64,000 nt of DNA from the NCBI GenBank assembly GCA_963792885.1, contig CAWBXX010000006.1, forward strand, positions 248,001-312,000. Reading direction: 5' to 3'. Positions within the stretch are counted from its first letter, which is position 1; every line of letters begins with the position of its first letter. Origin of the DNA: DASWJZ01 sp963792885. GTDB lineage: Bacteria > Pseudomonadota > Alphaproteobacteria > Rhizobiales > Afifellaceae. The notes under the pieces are model-generated. The model made no database searches. It was given only the letters and a program-made list of their open reading frames with translations, and was not told the DNA's origin. Positions 17,250 through 27,100 of this stretch are shown piece after piece. The translations under genes were made by a program, and so were the position numbers.

Positions 17250-17984
17250 GACGACCTCCAAATGCCTGCGTTACCTCAATCCAGCTGGGCCATTTGCGGG
17301 GACAGAAGGTCCGATGCCGCATGTGAGGGAACTTCGACCTCTCGGGGCTCGCTCGTCGAATGCTGCTCTCGGCTTGGTCATGGCCATACAAGCGGCAGCC
17401 AATCGTCATGGCCGTCGGTGGAAGACAAACGGACAATCTTAGTGAATGTGTGTACAGCGACCACAGAGAAGCAGCTCATGGAAGAGCCCTCGCGCCCGGC
17501 CTCATCGTCATTCTCAGTAAGTCTAACCAGAATATCCCTGTTGGACTGTGTGATCCACCCCCAATTGAACGCGCCGCGCGGTCGAGGTCCATCGAATTTC
17601 TTCTAGAGTGATACCCTCCCTTTCTGGATCCAAGACGGCCTTCAACCGGTTGGGCGATCGAACCCTTCAGACGTGCGATGTCGACGGCCCGCTCGGAGTG
17701 ACCAGCATCCCGAACATTCGTTGATCCACAAAATCCCACTCCGGTGGCTGTGATGATGGACGTTCCGGACGTGGATGCCTTGAAGGCGGCGATGCATCAC
17801 AAGGCGGCCGCAGATGCCATGGCCTTCGACGCCGTGGGTGCCGGAATCCCTGGTGATCCTGGTCGAATCGAAAAGTGGTCGCTCCGCCGATCGGTTTCTT
17901 CCGAAGGTGCCGGCTCAACCCGCGCGGACAGCGGCTCCGACCGTCCGCTAGCGTCCGCCACGGCGATCCAGTACCAGTTGGTGC
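17250..17984. other. Non-coding or decayed stretch
   Basis: No convincing intact gene. A short plus-strand piece near 17744-17870 reads like the tail of a small protein (MDVPDVDALKAAMHHKAA and ADAMAFDAVG), but it has no matching upstream part and soon loses sense. Base composition is lower in GC than the flanks. It separates the orphan adaptor from the cyclase gene. Confidence 0.4.
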
Positions 17985-19753
17985 ATGGCCGAAAGAGTGC
18001 AGACGAACCGACGGCTGGCAGCAATCCTCGCCGCGGATGTGGTCGGCTATTCGCGGATGATGGGCGCGGACGAGGCGGGGACGCTCGCCGCCCTCAAGCG
18101 CCATCGCGAGGCGCTGTTCGATCCAGTGTCGCCGAGCACACGGCCGGATCGTCAAGCTGGTGGGCGACGGCACGCTGGTGGAGTTCTCCAGCGTGGTCGA
18201 TGCTGTCATGTGCGCACTCGCTATCCAGCGCGCCGTCAAGGCGGAGGCGCCGCCCGGCGGCAAAGGCGTCATCCTCAGGATCGGCATCAACCTTGGCGAC
18301 GTCATCATCGACGGCGACGACATCTACGGCGACGGTGTGAACGTTGCGGCGCGCCTTGAAGGCTCGCCGAGCCTGGCGGGATATGCGTCTCATCGATCGT
18401 CAACGAGAGCGTCGGCAGCCGGGTCGACGTCGCGTTCGAGGACGGCGGCGAGGTGACGGTGAAGAACATCGACCGCCCGATCCGCGTGTGGAAATGGCGC
18501 CCGAACGGCGACGCCGTCAAAAACGCGCCGGGAAAGCCGGCTGCCGAACCGGCTGAGCCCCGCCGCGAACAGGCTTCGATCGCCGTATTGCCGTTCGACA
18601 ACATGTCCGGCGACCCCGAACAGGAGTATTTCTCCGACGGCATCAGCGAGGACATCATCACCGACCTCTCGAAGGTCGCCGGGCTCTTGGTCATCGCCCG
18701 CAACTCCAGCTTCACCTACAAAGGCAAGAGCATCGACATCCGTACCGTCGGGCGCGAGCTCGGCGTGACGGCGGTGCTGGAGGGCTCGATCCGCCGCGCC
18801 GGCAACCGGGTGCGCATCACCGCGCAGCTGATCGACGCCACCAACGGCGCGCATCTGTGGGCGGACCGCTACGACCGCGACCTGACCGACATCTTCGCGC
18901 TGCAGGACGAGGTCACGCACCGCATCGTCGAGGCGCTGAAGGTGACCCTGACGTCGGCGGAATCGGCCCGCATCGCGGAAACGCCGACACGCGACATCGA
19001 GGCGCACGATCTGTTCCTGCGCGGGCGGGAGGCGCTGATGGGTCCACAGAATACCAAGGAGACCTTCGAGCTCGCCGTTCGCTGCTTCACGCAGGCGATC
19101 GAGCTCGATCCAGACTATGCCGAGGCGTACGCGGGCCTCGCGCACGCCTATAATCGCGACTTCCAGAACAAGGACCGCGGAAGGACCGACAGCCAGGAGC
19201 TCTCGGCCCATTACAGCAAGCTGGCGCTCGAGAAGGGCCCCGATCTTCCGTACGCACACTACCTGGCTGCGCTCGTGAAACTCTGGGAGCGCGATCCGGC
19301 TGGGTCGGCGGAGGAGGTGGAGAAGGCGCTGGCGCTCAACCCGAATTTCGCGATTGCCTTCGGCATGCGCGGGGCCGGGAAATCTTCGCCGGCGCGCCGC
19401 TCGACGCGATTCCGGACCTCGAGCACGCCGTGCGCCTGGACCCGTTGGTTGGCCCAATTGCCTGGCATTTCATCGGCTCGGCCTACCTCGTCGCCGGTCA
19501 ATACGGAAAGGCCGCCGAGGCCTTCCGTGAGCGCATACGTCTGGCACCCGACACTGATCTGTCGCGCGGCCTGCTGATTTCGGCACTCGGCCACCTCGGC
19601 GAGACAGATGAGGCTCAGCGCATCCGGTCGGAGCTGAGGCGGGTCAACCCGAAATATTCCTTCGCCGCACACATCGAGCGATTGCCGTTCGCCAATCCCG
19701 CCGATGCCGACAGGATCAGGGAAGGTTTCGCCAAGGCCGGACTGCCCGAGTGA
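17985..19753 (+). pseudogene. Class III adenylate/guanylate cyclase with TPR domain, several frameshifts
   Basis: Encodes, in pieces, a cyclase catalytic domain (LAAILAADVVGYSRMMGAD; KLVGDGTLVEFSSVVDA; LGDVIIDGDDIYGDGVNVAA), a linker (ASIAVLPFDNMSGDPEQEYF) and a TolB-like and TPR region to the end. Frame is lost around 18128-18150 (probably two missing bases), near 18369, and near 19373. All breaks look like missing bases, unlike the extra bases that dominate elsewhere in this window. Proteins of this build are common in rhizobia and often multicopy. It may be a real pseudogene or an error cluster. Confidence 0.75.
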
Positions 19754-19787
19754 AAGCGAAGGGCTGAAGCAGAGGCCCGGAACACCA

Positions 19788-20090
19788 TTAAGGTCGGACC
19801 GCGTATAAGGGCGGGCGAACTTCGAGGCTCCTTCCGAGTTCGACCCAAACCGGACATCGCGCGGGCATGTACACCTGCACCAACACACAGCCGCTTTCGA
19901 CCTTCACCGGGTGGTGGCTGGAGCTGGCGATGGCGCTGTCGACATGGACACGTTCGATCGCACGATTGAAATCGGCGATGACCTCGGGGGAAGTCGACGC
20001 CTTGTTGAACAGCAAGTGCGGCTTGCCATCGACCATGACGGTACCTTCCTTGAGGAAGCCATCGAGGGAGCGCCCTGACTGACGGCGCAT
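19788..20090 (-). pseudogene. Possible tail of a solute-binding protein
   Basis: A 100-codon open frame. KPHLLFNKASTSPEVIADF (about 23-41) resembles the final helix region of family-3 periplasmic solute-binding proteins. The sequence after it does not fit that family and overlaps what looks like a dispersed intergenic repeat. No signal peptide or N-terminal domain. I regard it as a fragment at best. Confidence 0.25.
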
Positions 20091-20215
20091 GCCGGCCTAT
20101 GGTATGCGGATCGTTCATCTGGTCGTCGGTCTGAAGACTGCTCGCCATGCGGAGGGCCACCCATGCCAAGAGGCAAATGAAGCGGTCCCTGCAGCCACAG
20201 CAAGAAGAGACGTTC

Positions 20216-21478
20216 ATGCACACGGAACCGCTGGTTTTCGCTGGCGTATGCGACTGGGCCGGTATTGTGCGTGGCAAGGCGTTTCCGGATGCGGATACCG
20301 CCGTGCGGCTGAAGAAGGGGGTGGGGCTGGCCCACTCCAATATCATGATGTCCTGCTTCGGGCCGATCTACACGACGCCGTTCGGCACATCGGGAGATCT
20401 GATCATCCGGCCGGACCCGCAAGTGCGGATCGAGGTGCCGTTCGATGACGGGACCGCGGAGCGGTTCTATCTCGGCGATATTGTGAATACCGACGGCAGC
20501 GCCTGGGATTTCTGCCCGCGGACGTTCCTCGCGCGGGCGCTGGAGGCGCTGGCGAAGTCCGGGCTCACGGTGATGGCGAGCTTCGAGCAGGAATTCGTTC
20601 TGACGGGCGTAGAGGACCGGCCGGGAGCGACCTATGCGCTGGATGCTTTCCGGCGGCAGGGCTGTTTCGGCGAGGCGCTGATCGCGGCGGTGCGGACGGC
20701 CGGGTTCAAACCGGACAGCTTCCTGCCCGAATACGGGCCAAGGCAATACGAGGCGACGGTCGCGGCCGAGCAAGGCATGCGGGCTGCGGATGCCGCGGTG
20801 GTGTTGCGCGAGCTGGCACGCGCGATTGCCTGGCGGACAGGACAGCGGGCGATCTTCGCCCCGATGCTGGCGCCGGATGGGATCGGCAGTGGCACGCACA
20901 TCCACTTGAGCCTGTGGGACGGCGAGACGCCCGTGACCCATGACGCTGACGCGGACCACGGGATTTCGGAGCGGGTGGCGCCGTTCTTCGCGGGCGTGCT
21001 TGCGCATCTGCCCGCGATTTGCGCCTTCTCGGCGCCATCGGTCGCCTCGTACTATCGTCTCACTCCGAACCGCTGGGCACCGGTGCATGCCAATCTCGGA
21101 ACGCAGGACAGGGGGGCGGCGCTACGCGTCGCGCCTGTGTTCCAAACTTCGCCGGAGCAACCAGCGCGACAGTTCAACGTGGAGTTCCGCGTCGCGGATG
21201 GGTCGAACTGCCCGTATCTCGCGCTGGGTGCAATCGTGTGGGCTGGCGTGGATGGACTTACGCGGGGGCTCGAGCTGCCGACGGCCGGCGCCGAAGCGCC
21301 ATTGCTGCCGCGCTCGCTCGAGGCGGCCCTAGAGGCGCTCGAGGCCGACGATGGAACAGCGTCGTGGTGGAACGCCGAGGCCAAGTCGGCTTATCTCGCG
21401 TTCAAACGGGCGGAGATCAAGGCGCTGGAAGGGGCGACGCCGGAACAAATCTGCGCGCGCTACGCGGCGGTCTATTGA
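20216..21478 (+). CDS. Glutamine synthetase family protein
   Basis: A 420-residue ATP-dependent amide ligase of the GlnA-III / gamma-glutamylpolyamine synthetase type. FEQEFVL (about 123) and GSGTHIHLSLWDG (about 223-235) are the metal- and glutamate-binding motifs, and YRLTPNRWAPVHANLG is the substrate-site region. It lacks the adenylylation tail of the main enzyme. I chose the ATG at 20216 with AAGAAGAG upstream. It precedes a broken isochorismatase-type gene, so a role in amine or amide breakdown is possible. The true amine substrate is unknown. Confidence 0.82.
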   Translation: MHTEPLVFAGVCDWAGIVRGKAFPDADTAVRLKKGVGLAHSNIMMSCFGPIYTTPFGTSGDLIIRPDPQVRIEVPFDDGTAERFYLGDIVNTDGSAWDFCPRTFLARALEALAKSGLTVMASFEQEFVLTGVEDRPGATYALDAFRRQGCFGEALIAAVRTAGFKPDSFLPEYGPRQYEATVAAEQGMRAADAAVVLRELARAIAWRTGQRAIFAPMLAPDGIGSGTHIHLSLWDGETPVTHDADADHGISERVAPFFAGVLAHLPAICAFSAPSVASYYRLTPNRWAPVHANLGTQDRGAALRVAPVFQTSPEQPARQFNVEFRVADGSNCPYLALGAIVWAGVDGLTRGLELPTAGAEAPLLPRSLEAALEALEADDGTASWWNAEAKSAYLAFKRAEIKALEGATPEQICARYAAVY

Positions 21479-21541
21479 GGATTGACCGTTTCCCGGGCCG
21501 CCTGTGCGCGGTGCTAACGGACACGGCAGGATGGAAGCGGC

Positions 21542-22004
21542 ATGAAGGATTTTGGGCTATCGCGCGACGTTCCGGTGAAACACGGTGCGACGGCGCTGCT
21601 TTTCGTCGATGTGCAGAATTACTCGGCGGAGGGCGGGGGTGAGGACGTGCGGGCTCGCGCCAGAGGCGATCGAGGCGCGCTACGGATATTTCTTCCGCGA
21701 GATGCGGGAACGTGCGGTGCCGAACATGCGGAAGCTTCAACGCGCCTGCCGGGAGGCGGGGGTCGAGGTGATTTATACCGTGATCGAAAGCCTGACACTG
21801 GATGGGCGGGACATGGGGCTCGACTACAAGATCTCCGGGCTGTTCTGCCCGAGAGGATCAAGCGACGCGCGCGTCATCGACGCGATCGCGCCGCAAGGCG
21901 ACGAGATCGTGTTGCCGAAGACGTCGTCTTCCGTGTTCATTTCGACGAACATCCATTACGTCCTGGGCAATCTCGGCGTGAAGCATCTGATCGTGAGCGG
22001 CGCA
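21542..22004 (+). pseudogene. Isochorismatase-like cysteine hydrolase, frameshifted and 3'-truncated
   Basis: Opens MKDFGLSRDVPVKHGATALL with FVDVQNYSAEGGGED (catalytic Asp). One extra base near 21650 shifts the frame, which resumes GLAPEAIEARYGYFF, VIYTVIESLTLDGRDMG and PKTSSSVFISTNIHYVLGNL. It reaches VKHLIVSGA just where the nucleophile Cys segment (…TDQCV… in relatives) should follow, but the sequence instead runs into the GGDEF-EAL gene. About 60-70 C-terminal residues including the catalytic Cys are gone, so this copy cannot be active. Confidence 0.8.
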
Positions 22005-22014
22005 AATATCCCTT

Positions 22015-23805
22015 GTGGGCTTTGCCGTTGTCGCGGTGGGTGGCGAGATCGACTTTCGCCGTATCCTCCTCCTCATCTCGCGCACCGAGACGCGCAACGT
22101 GCGCACCATTCTCGATCAGGTGATCGCCGACAACTTCGCCGGCGTCATCGTCGTGGGCGCGGACGGCGCGATCCGCAGCGCGAGCCGTTCGGCCGCGCGC
22201 ATCCTCGGGCTTGGCACGCGCGCGATCGAGGGAGAGCGCGTCGATGACATCGCGCCGCCGGCGCTCGCCGAGGCGGCGCATGCCGTGCTTGGAAGCGGCG
22301 ACGCCGCGGCGGAGGAGCCGCGCGAGCTTCGCTGGACCCGGGCCGACGGCGCGGCGCGCATCCTGGAATACGTGGTGACGCCTTCGCAGCTTGCAGGCGG
22401 TGTCAGCGTCGAAGGCCATGCGCTTCCCGACCGCGTCGTCGCCACGCTGACCTTCGTCGACGTGACCGAGCGCCGCCGGGCGGAGGAGCGGGTCGCCTAT
22501 CTCGCGCGCTTCGACGCGCTGACGGGTCTGCCGAACCGCAACCGCTTCGAGGAGAAGCTCGAAGAGGCGCTCGTGCGCTACCGTGCGAGCGGCGAATGCT
22601 GCGCCGTGCTGTTCTTCGATCTCGACCGCTTCAAGGGCGTGAACGACACGCTCGGCCACGACTATGGCGACCGGCTGCTGACGGCGGTCGCGCGGCGGCT
22701 GCAGGAGGTGGTCGGGTCGCGCCCGGGCGGCGACATCGTCGCGCGCTTCGGCGGCGACGAATACGCGGTGCTGATGTCCGGGCCCGTGACAGCGGAGGAA
22801 GCGGGCGCGTTGGCGGAGCGGCTCATTGCGATCGTCAGCGAGCCGTTCGATCTCGACCAGTATCGGCTGATCGTGGGCCTAAGCGTCGGCATCGCCATAC
22901 CGCGTAGTGCAGAGGCCGTCGCCGGGACGCTGATGAAGAACGCGGACGCCGCGCTCTATCGCGCCAAGAGTGCGGGCGGCAACGGCTACCGCCTCTTCGA
23001 CGCGAGCTTCGAGACCGCGATCCGCGCGCGCCGCGAGATCGAAGTCGAGCTCTGGGACGCCTTCGACCGCGGGGAGTTCGAGGTCTTCTATCAGCCGCAG
23101 GTGGCGCTTTCCGATCGCAGCATCACGGGCGTCGAAGCGCTGGTCCGCTGGCGTCACCCGGAGCGCGGCTACGTCTCGCCTGCGGAATTCGTTCCGGTGG
23201 CGGAGGCCGTGGGGCTGATCGCGCCACTCGGGCTTTGGGTGCTGGAGCGGGCCTGCCGCGACGTGGCGCAATGGCCAGTGCCGATCAAGGTCGCGGTCAA
23301 CCTGTCGCCCGTGCAGTTCGTCAAGGGCGATCTCGCGGGAAGCGTGGAGGCGGCGCTCGCCGGCTCGGGCCTTCCGGCCGAAAGGCTCGGGCTCGAAATC
23401 ACCGAGTCGCTTTTCCTGCAGGAGAATGGCGTCATCGCGGAGACGATCGGGCGGCTCCATGCGAAGGGCGTCAGCTTCATCATCGACGATTTCGGCACCG
23501 GGTATTCGTCGTTCGCCTATGTGAGCAAATTCCCGGTCGCCAAGATCAAGATCGACCAGTCTTTCGTGCGCGGCCTGCCGCACGACAGCGAATCGACCGC
23601 GATCGTCCGCGCCGTGTGCACGCTCGCCAAGGGGCTGTCGATCACCGCTAACGCCGAGGGAATCGAGACGGAGGAGCAGGCGGTGGCGCTTAGGCTCTTC
23701 GGCTGCGACGAGGGCCAGGGCTATCTCTTCGGAAAGCCGCAGCCTGCCGCGCGCATCGTCGAGATGCTGGAAGCGCAGGCAGGGATGAGGCGGCGAACGG
23801 CCTAG
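22015..23805 (+). CDS. GGDEF-EAL protein (c-di-GMP cyclase/phosphodiesterase), 5'-truncated
   Basis: A 596-residue frame with a PAS-like region (about 25-155), GGDEF domain (about 165-325; active site RFGGDEYAVL, a GGDEY variant) and EAL domain (about 340-590; GVEALVRWRHP, NLSPVQF, DDFGTGYSS). These domains make and break cyclic di-GMP. The open frame begins abruptly with GFAVVAVGGEIDFRRILLLI. This looks like the end of a membrane segment in a longer sensor protein, so N-terminal input and anchor sequences seem to be lost. The GTG at 22015 is simply the first available start. The junction with the broken isochorismatase gene lies at about 22004. Confidence 0.82.
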   Translation: MGFAVVAVGGEIDFRRILLLISRTETRNVRTILDQVIADNFAGVIVVGADGAIRSASRSAARILGLGTRAIEGERVDDIAPPALAEAAHAVLGSGDAAAEEPRELRWTRADGAARILEYVVTPSQLAGGVSVEGHALPDRVVATLTFVDVTERRRAEERVAYLARFDALTGLPNRNRFEEKLEEALVRYRASGECCAVLFFDLDRFKGVNDTLGHDYGDRLLTAVARRLQEVVGSRPGGDIVARFGGDEYAVLMSGPVTAEEAGALAERLIAIVSEPFDLDQYRLIVGLSVGIAIPRSAEAVAGTLMKNADAALYRAKSAGGNGYRLFDASFETAIRARREIEVELWDAFDRGEFEVFYQPQVALSDRSITGVEALVRWRHPERGYVSPAEFVPVAEAVGLIAPLGLWVLERACRDVAQWPVPIKVAVNLSPVQFVKGDLAGSVEAALAGSGLPAERLGLEITESLFLQENGVIAETIGRLHAKGVSFIIDDFGTGYSSFAYVSKFPVAKIKIDQSFVRGLPHDSESTAIVRAVCTLAKGLSITANAEGIETEEQAVALRLFGCDEGQGYLFGKPQPAARIVEMLEAQAGMRRRTA

Positions 23806-23946
23806 CTTCCCGCCCCGCGATTCGAGTGCCTCATGAGCGACAAAGTGAGCTTTTTCCGAATGGGCTGCATAGGCCGGGAATAAAACCCGAGCGGCCTGAG
23901 TCTCCTACTCGAACGGGCACCTGACGCTCGTTGAGAGGAGAGCCAT

Positions 23947-24888
23947 ATGAAGAACGGAGAACGTTTTCCCGGGCCCGAGGTCGACCGCCGCGGTGCGCTG
24001 GAATGCATGATCTGGGCCGGAACCGGAGTACTGTGGACGCTCTCCGGTGGCGTACCGAAATCCCTTAACCTGCTCGGCGAGGCGGAAGCCGCCACGGCAG
24101 GCTTCACCTTCTTGCAGATCAGCGACAGCCATGTCGGCTTCGACAAACCGGCCAATCCGAACGCACTCGGCACTCTGCAGGAGGCGATCGGCAAGGTGAA
24201 GGCTCTGTCGACCCGGCCGGCCTTCATGATCCACACCGGTGACATCACGCATCTCTCGAAGCCCGACGAGTTCGACAACGCCGCAGCCGTGATCGGCGAC
24301 GCCGGACTCGACGTGCACTACGTGCCGGGCGAGCACGACATCATCGATGCTGACCGCGGCAAGGCCTACCTCGACCGCTACGGCAAGGGAAAGAAGGGCG
24401 CTGGTTGGTACAGCTTCGATGACCACGGCGTCCACTTCATCGGCCTCGTCAACGTCGTCGACCTGAAGGCCGGTGGCCTCGGCCGGCTTGGGTCTGACCA
24501 GCTTGCCTGGCTGCAAGATGATCTGAGCACCCAAGCGGATTCGACGCCGATCGTCGTCTTTGCCCACATCCCTCTCTGGACCGTCTATGCCGACTGGGGG
24601 TGGGGAACTGACGACGGGCTGCAGGCGCTCACCCTGTTGAAGCGCTTCGGGTCGGTCACCGTGTTGAACGGCCACATCCACCAGATCGTGCAGAAGGTCG
24701 AAGGCAACATGACCTTCCACACGGCAATGTCGACCGCCTTTCCGCAGCCGGCGCCAGGGACCGCAAAGGGACCTGGGCCGATGACGGTCCCCGCCGAGCA
24801 GCTGCGCTCACTTCTCGGTATCACCCGCGTCGATCTGAAGGCGGTGAATAAGCCGCTCGCCATCATCGACAGTCCGCTCGCGTCCTGA
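23947..24888 (+). CDS. Exported metallophosphoesterase
   Basis: A 313-residue calcineurin-like phosphoesterase. Metal motifs are ISDSHVG (about 59-65), HTGDIT (about 97), GEHD in place of the common GNHD (about 122), and NGHIHQ (about 238). The N-terminus has an RR pair before a hydrophobic stretch (VDRRGALECMIWAG), suggesting Tat or membrane export. GAGAGGAGAG precedes the ATG. First of a run with a cupredoxin, an ECF sigma factor and an anti-sigma factor, an arrangement I recall from other Hyphomicrobiales. The substrate is unknown. Confidence 0.88.
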   Translation: MKNGERFPGPEVDRRGALECMIWAGTGVLWTLSGGVPKSLNLLGEAEAATAGFTFLQISDSHVGFDKPANPNALGTLQEAIGKVKALSTRPAFMIHTGDITHLSKPDEFDNAAAVIGDAGLDVHYVPGEHDIIDADRGKAYLDRYGKGKKGAGWYSFDDHGVHFIGLVNVVDLKAGGLGRLGSDQLAWLQDDLSTQADSTPIVVFAHIPLWTVYADWGWGTDDGLQALTLLKRFGSVTVLNGHIHQIVQKVEGNMTFHTAMSTAFPQPAPGTAKGPGPMTVPAEQLRSLLGITRVDLKAVNKPLAIIDSPLAS

Positions 24889-24917
24889 AACCGCAAATGC
24901 TTCAAGGGGAAGAGATC

Positions 24918-25299
24918 ATGACTATCCGCTGTGCCGGCCATCAGGCCGCAGATGTCGGATTTCCGAGAGTTCGACCGACGACGTGTGCAGCCGCAGCTGT
25001 GCTTGCGCTCAGTATCTGGTGCTGCTCGGCGGCGCCCGGGTTGGCGGCCGAGGCGGAGGTTCACATCGCAAATTTCACGTTCGCGCCGGCGATACTGACC
25101 GTTTCCGTCGGGACAACAATTATCTGGACCAACGACGACGACATTCCGCATCTCGTCGTTGAAAAGGACGGCGCCTTCAGCTCCGAAGCGCTTGATACCG
25201 GTGATGCATATTCCTGGAAGGCGACTGCGGTCGGAACGGTCGAGTACCTACTGCGCGCTCCATCCGCACATGACGGGCAAGATCGTCGTGACGCAGTGA
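24918..25299 (+). pseudogene. Cupredoxin (plastocyanin/azurin-like), one frameshift
   Basis: A secreted blue-copper protein of about 126 residues: signal peptide ending GLAAEA, then VGTTIIWTNDDDIPHLVV (first His ligand). One extra C near 25249 shifts the frame. Restored it reads EYYCALHPHMTGKIVVTQ, giving the Cys, His and Met copper ligands, and stops at 25297-25299. AGGGGAAGAG precedes the ATG. It sits between the metallophosphoesterase and the sigma factor. The intact ligand set across the break suggests a sequence error. Confidence 0.8.
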
Positions 25300-25454
25300 G
25301 TAGCGACGGTTGCACAATGCTTGAACCGCGCCCGCTCTCGCGTGTTGTGGCGGGCTCGGTCTCTTTGCGCCGGGCGTCCGGGCATGGCATCGTGGAAAAG
25401 GTCGGGCCCCGCCGGTCGTCGGCAAATTGCCAGCAAGCCCCGATCGAGTCGGCC

Positions 25455-25994
25455 GTGGATCAAAGCCCCAATCATGCTCGCTTCGCCGAGGTTTTCGTCC
25501 GTCATCTCGCGGATTCTTATCGGTTGGCCCGGTGGCTGACCGGCAGCCGGGCGGATGCCGAGGATGTTGTGCAGGAAGCCGCGATTCGCGCCCTCAACGG
25601 AATCGGCCGTTTCAGCGGGGTAAATGCGCGCGGGTGGGTGCTGACCATCGTCCGCAACACAGCTTACACGTGGCTTGCGAAGAACCGGCCGGCAAGCTTG
25701 GTCCTAACCGAGGATGTCGATCAGGTCGAGCTCACGAGCGCGCAGGTCGCGTTCGGGGAGGGCCACTCAAGGACACCAGAGGACGTGTTGATCGCCAAGG
25801 CAGATGCCGAGACGTTGCGGCGGCAGGTGGCGACGCTGCCCATCCCATTCCGCGAGGTGCTGGTGCTCAGGGAAATCCATGAGCTTGGGTACAAGGAGAT
25901 CGCAGAAATTGCCGGTGTGCCCATAGGCACGGTCATGTCGCGGCTCTCCCGGGCGCGTCAGCTTCTGGTCGCGAGCATGCGAGGCGCCCGATGA
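25455..25994 (+). CDS. ECF-type RNA polymerase sigma factor
   Basis: A 179-residue extracytoplasmic-function sigma factor. Region 2 includes LADSYRLARWLTGSRADAED and VVQEAAIRAL with NARGWVLTIVRNTA. Region 4 includes LPIPFREVLVLREIHELGYK and IAEIAGVPIGTVMSRLSRAR. The start is uncertain: GTG at 25455 fits the usual N-terminus, and the frame stays open upstream to an ATG at 25318. It overlaps the anti-sigma gene by ATGA, so the pair is translationally coupled. Confidence 0.85.
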   Translation: MDQSPNHARFAEVFVRHLADSYRLARWLTGSRADAEDVVQEAAIRALNGIGRFSGVNARGWVLTIVRNTAYTWLAKNRPASLVLTEDVDQVELTSAQVAFGEGHSRTPEDVLIAKADAETLRRQVATLPIPFREVLVLREIHELGYKEIAEIAGVPIGTVMSRLSRARQLLVASMRGAR

Positions 25995-26750
25995 GCGAAT
26001 CGAAATCGCGAGAGGAGCTGAACCTCCTGCTCAATCTTTATCTTGACGGCGAGCTTGACCCCCTCGACGCGCGCGAGCTCGAAGCGAGGCTTGCTACTGA
26101 CCCAACTGCCGCCGCGGAGTTCGCCGACCTCAGGGCACTGCGACAGGCGATGCGCTCCGATATCGGCGACGACCTGCCGCCCGACGCTCTCCGGCATCGC
26201 ATCGAGGCGATGGCGAAACCGCCCCGTCTCGCCGAGCGGACTTGGTCCTGGCGCGCTCTTGCCGCCTCGATGCTCGTCGGCGCACTCATCGCCGGAAGCG
26301 GCACCTTCGGCGTGCTGAGCTACCGGCCAGGGGAAAGCGTGACCAACGAGGTCGTCACGAGCCACATCCGCGCACTGATAGCCCCCGAGCCGACGGATGT
26401 TCTCTCCTCCGACCGGCACACCGTGAAGCCCTGGTTCGACGGCAAGCTGGCCTATGCGCCTGTCGTGGTCGATCTCGCAGATAAGGGCTTTCCACTCGTC
26501 GGTGGTCGCATCGACGTCGTCGATTTCCAGCCGGTGCCGACGCTCGTCTACAGGCTTGGCAAGCATTTCCTCAGCCTGACTGCGATCCCGGGGAATGCGG
26601 GCGGGACGGAAGAGCGCGAGAGCAAGCGCCCGTGGCTTCCACACGATTTCCTGGAGCAGCGACAGCGTCTTCTATGTTGCTGTTTCGGATGCGGCGCCCG
26701 ACGAGATCGAAGCGTTCGTCGAGGCGTTTCGCAGAGCTTCAAGCAGCTGA
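25991..26750 (+). pseudogene. Transmembrane anti-sigma factor, one frameshift
   Basis: Binds and silences the coupled ECF sigma factor. The cytoplasmic N-terminus (LLLNLYLDGELDPLDARELE) has the helical anti-sigma fold but no HxxxCxxC zinc motif. A membrane span (ALAASMLVGALIAGSGTFG) sits at about residues 88-106 and a periplasmic domain follows. One extra C near 26630 shifts the frame. The restored end reads GFHTISWSSDSVFYVAVS and APDEIEAFVEAFRRASS, with a stop at 26748-26750. With a periplasmic sensor half and a cupredoxin in the same operon, an envelope redox or metal signal is plausible, but that is inference. Confidence 0.8.
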
Positions 26751-26887
26751 AGGATGCTGCGCGAGCCGGTCGTGTCGCGCCCGAAAAAGAAATCTAACCC
26801 GCAGCGGAATAGAGCGCCGATCCCGTGAGTCTTCTTATTGTCGGATGCTTCCCGTTCGACACAATCAATCTCGACGGAGGTGCTCCG

Positions 26888-27004
26888 ATGAGCGCACCCT
26901 ACGACTGGCGGAACCACGTTGTCTCGAATGCGGATGTCGCCGCTGCCCTTCTTCTCAGCGCATTTGCCCTGGGAATAACATTTCTATTTTGCTTGCTTCG
27001 CTGA
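26888..27004 (+). CDS. Small single-span membrane protein candidate
   Basis: A 38-residue frame, MSAPYDWRNHVVSNADVAAA followed by a hydrophobic segment ending ITFLFCLLR. A good GGAGGT site lies 6 bases before the ATG, and one membrane segment spans about residues 16-36. No family recognised. It lies 137 bases after the anti-sigma gene on the same strand and could belong to that regulon. Confidence 0.4.
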   Translation: MSAPYDWRNHVVSNADVAAALLLSAFALGITFLFCLLR

Positions 27005-27100
27005 TCAGTGCGGAGGGCGCGAACGATCTATCGGCTCCCGGAGGGCGCGCCCGATTTCGAGTGCTCTCGAAAAGGGGTCGGGCCACTGTTCACAGCCTAT

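Noticed and set aside
17475..18323. Small minus-strand frames before the cyclase gene
   Set aside because: No ribosome sites, no family resemblance, and partly antisense to the cyclase domain.
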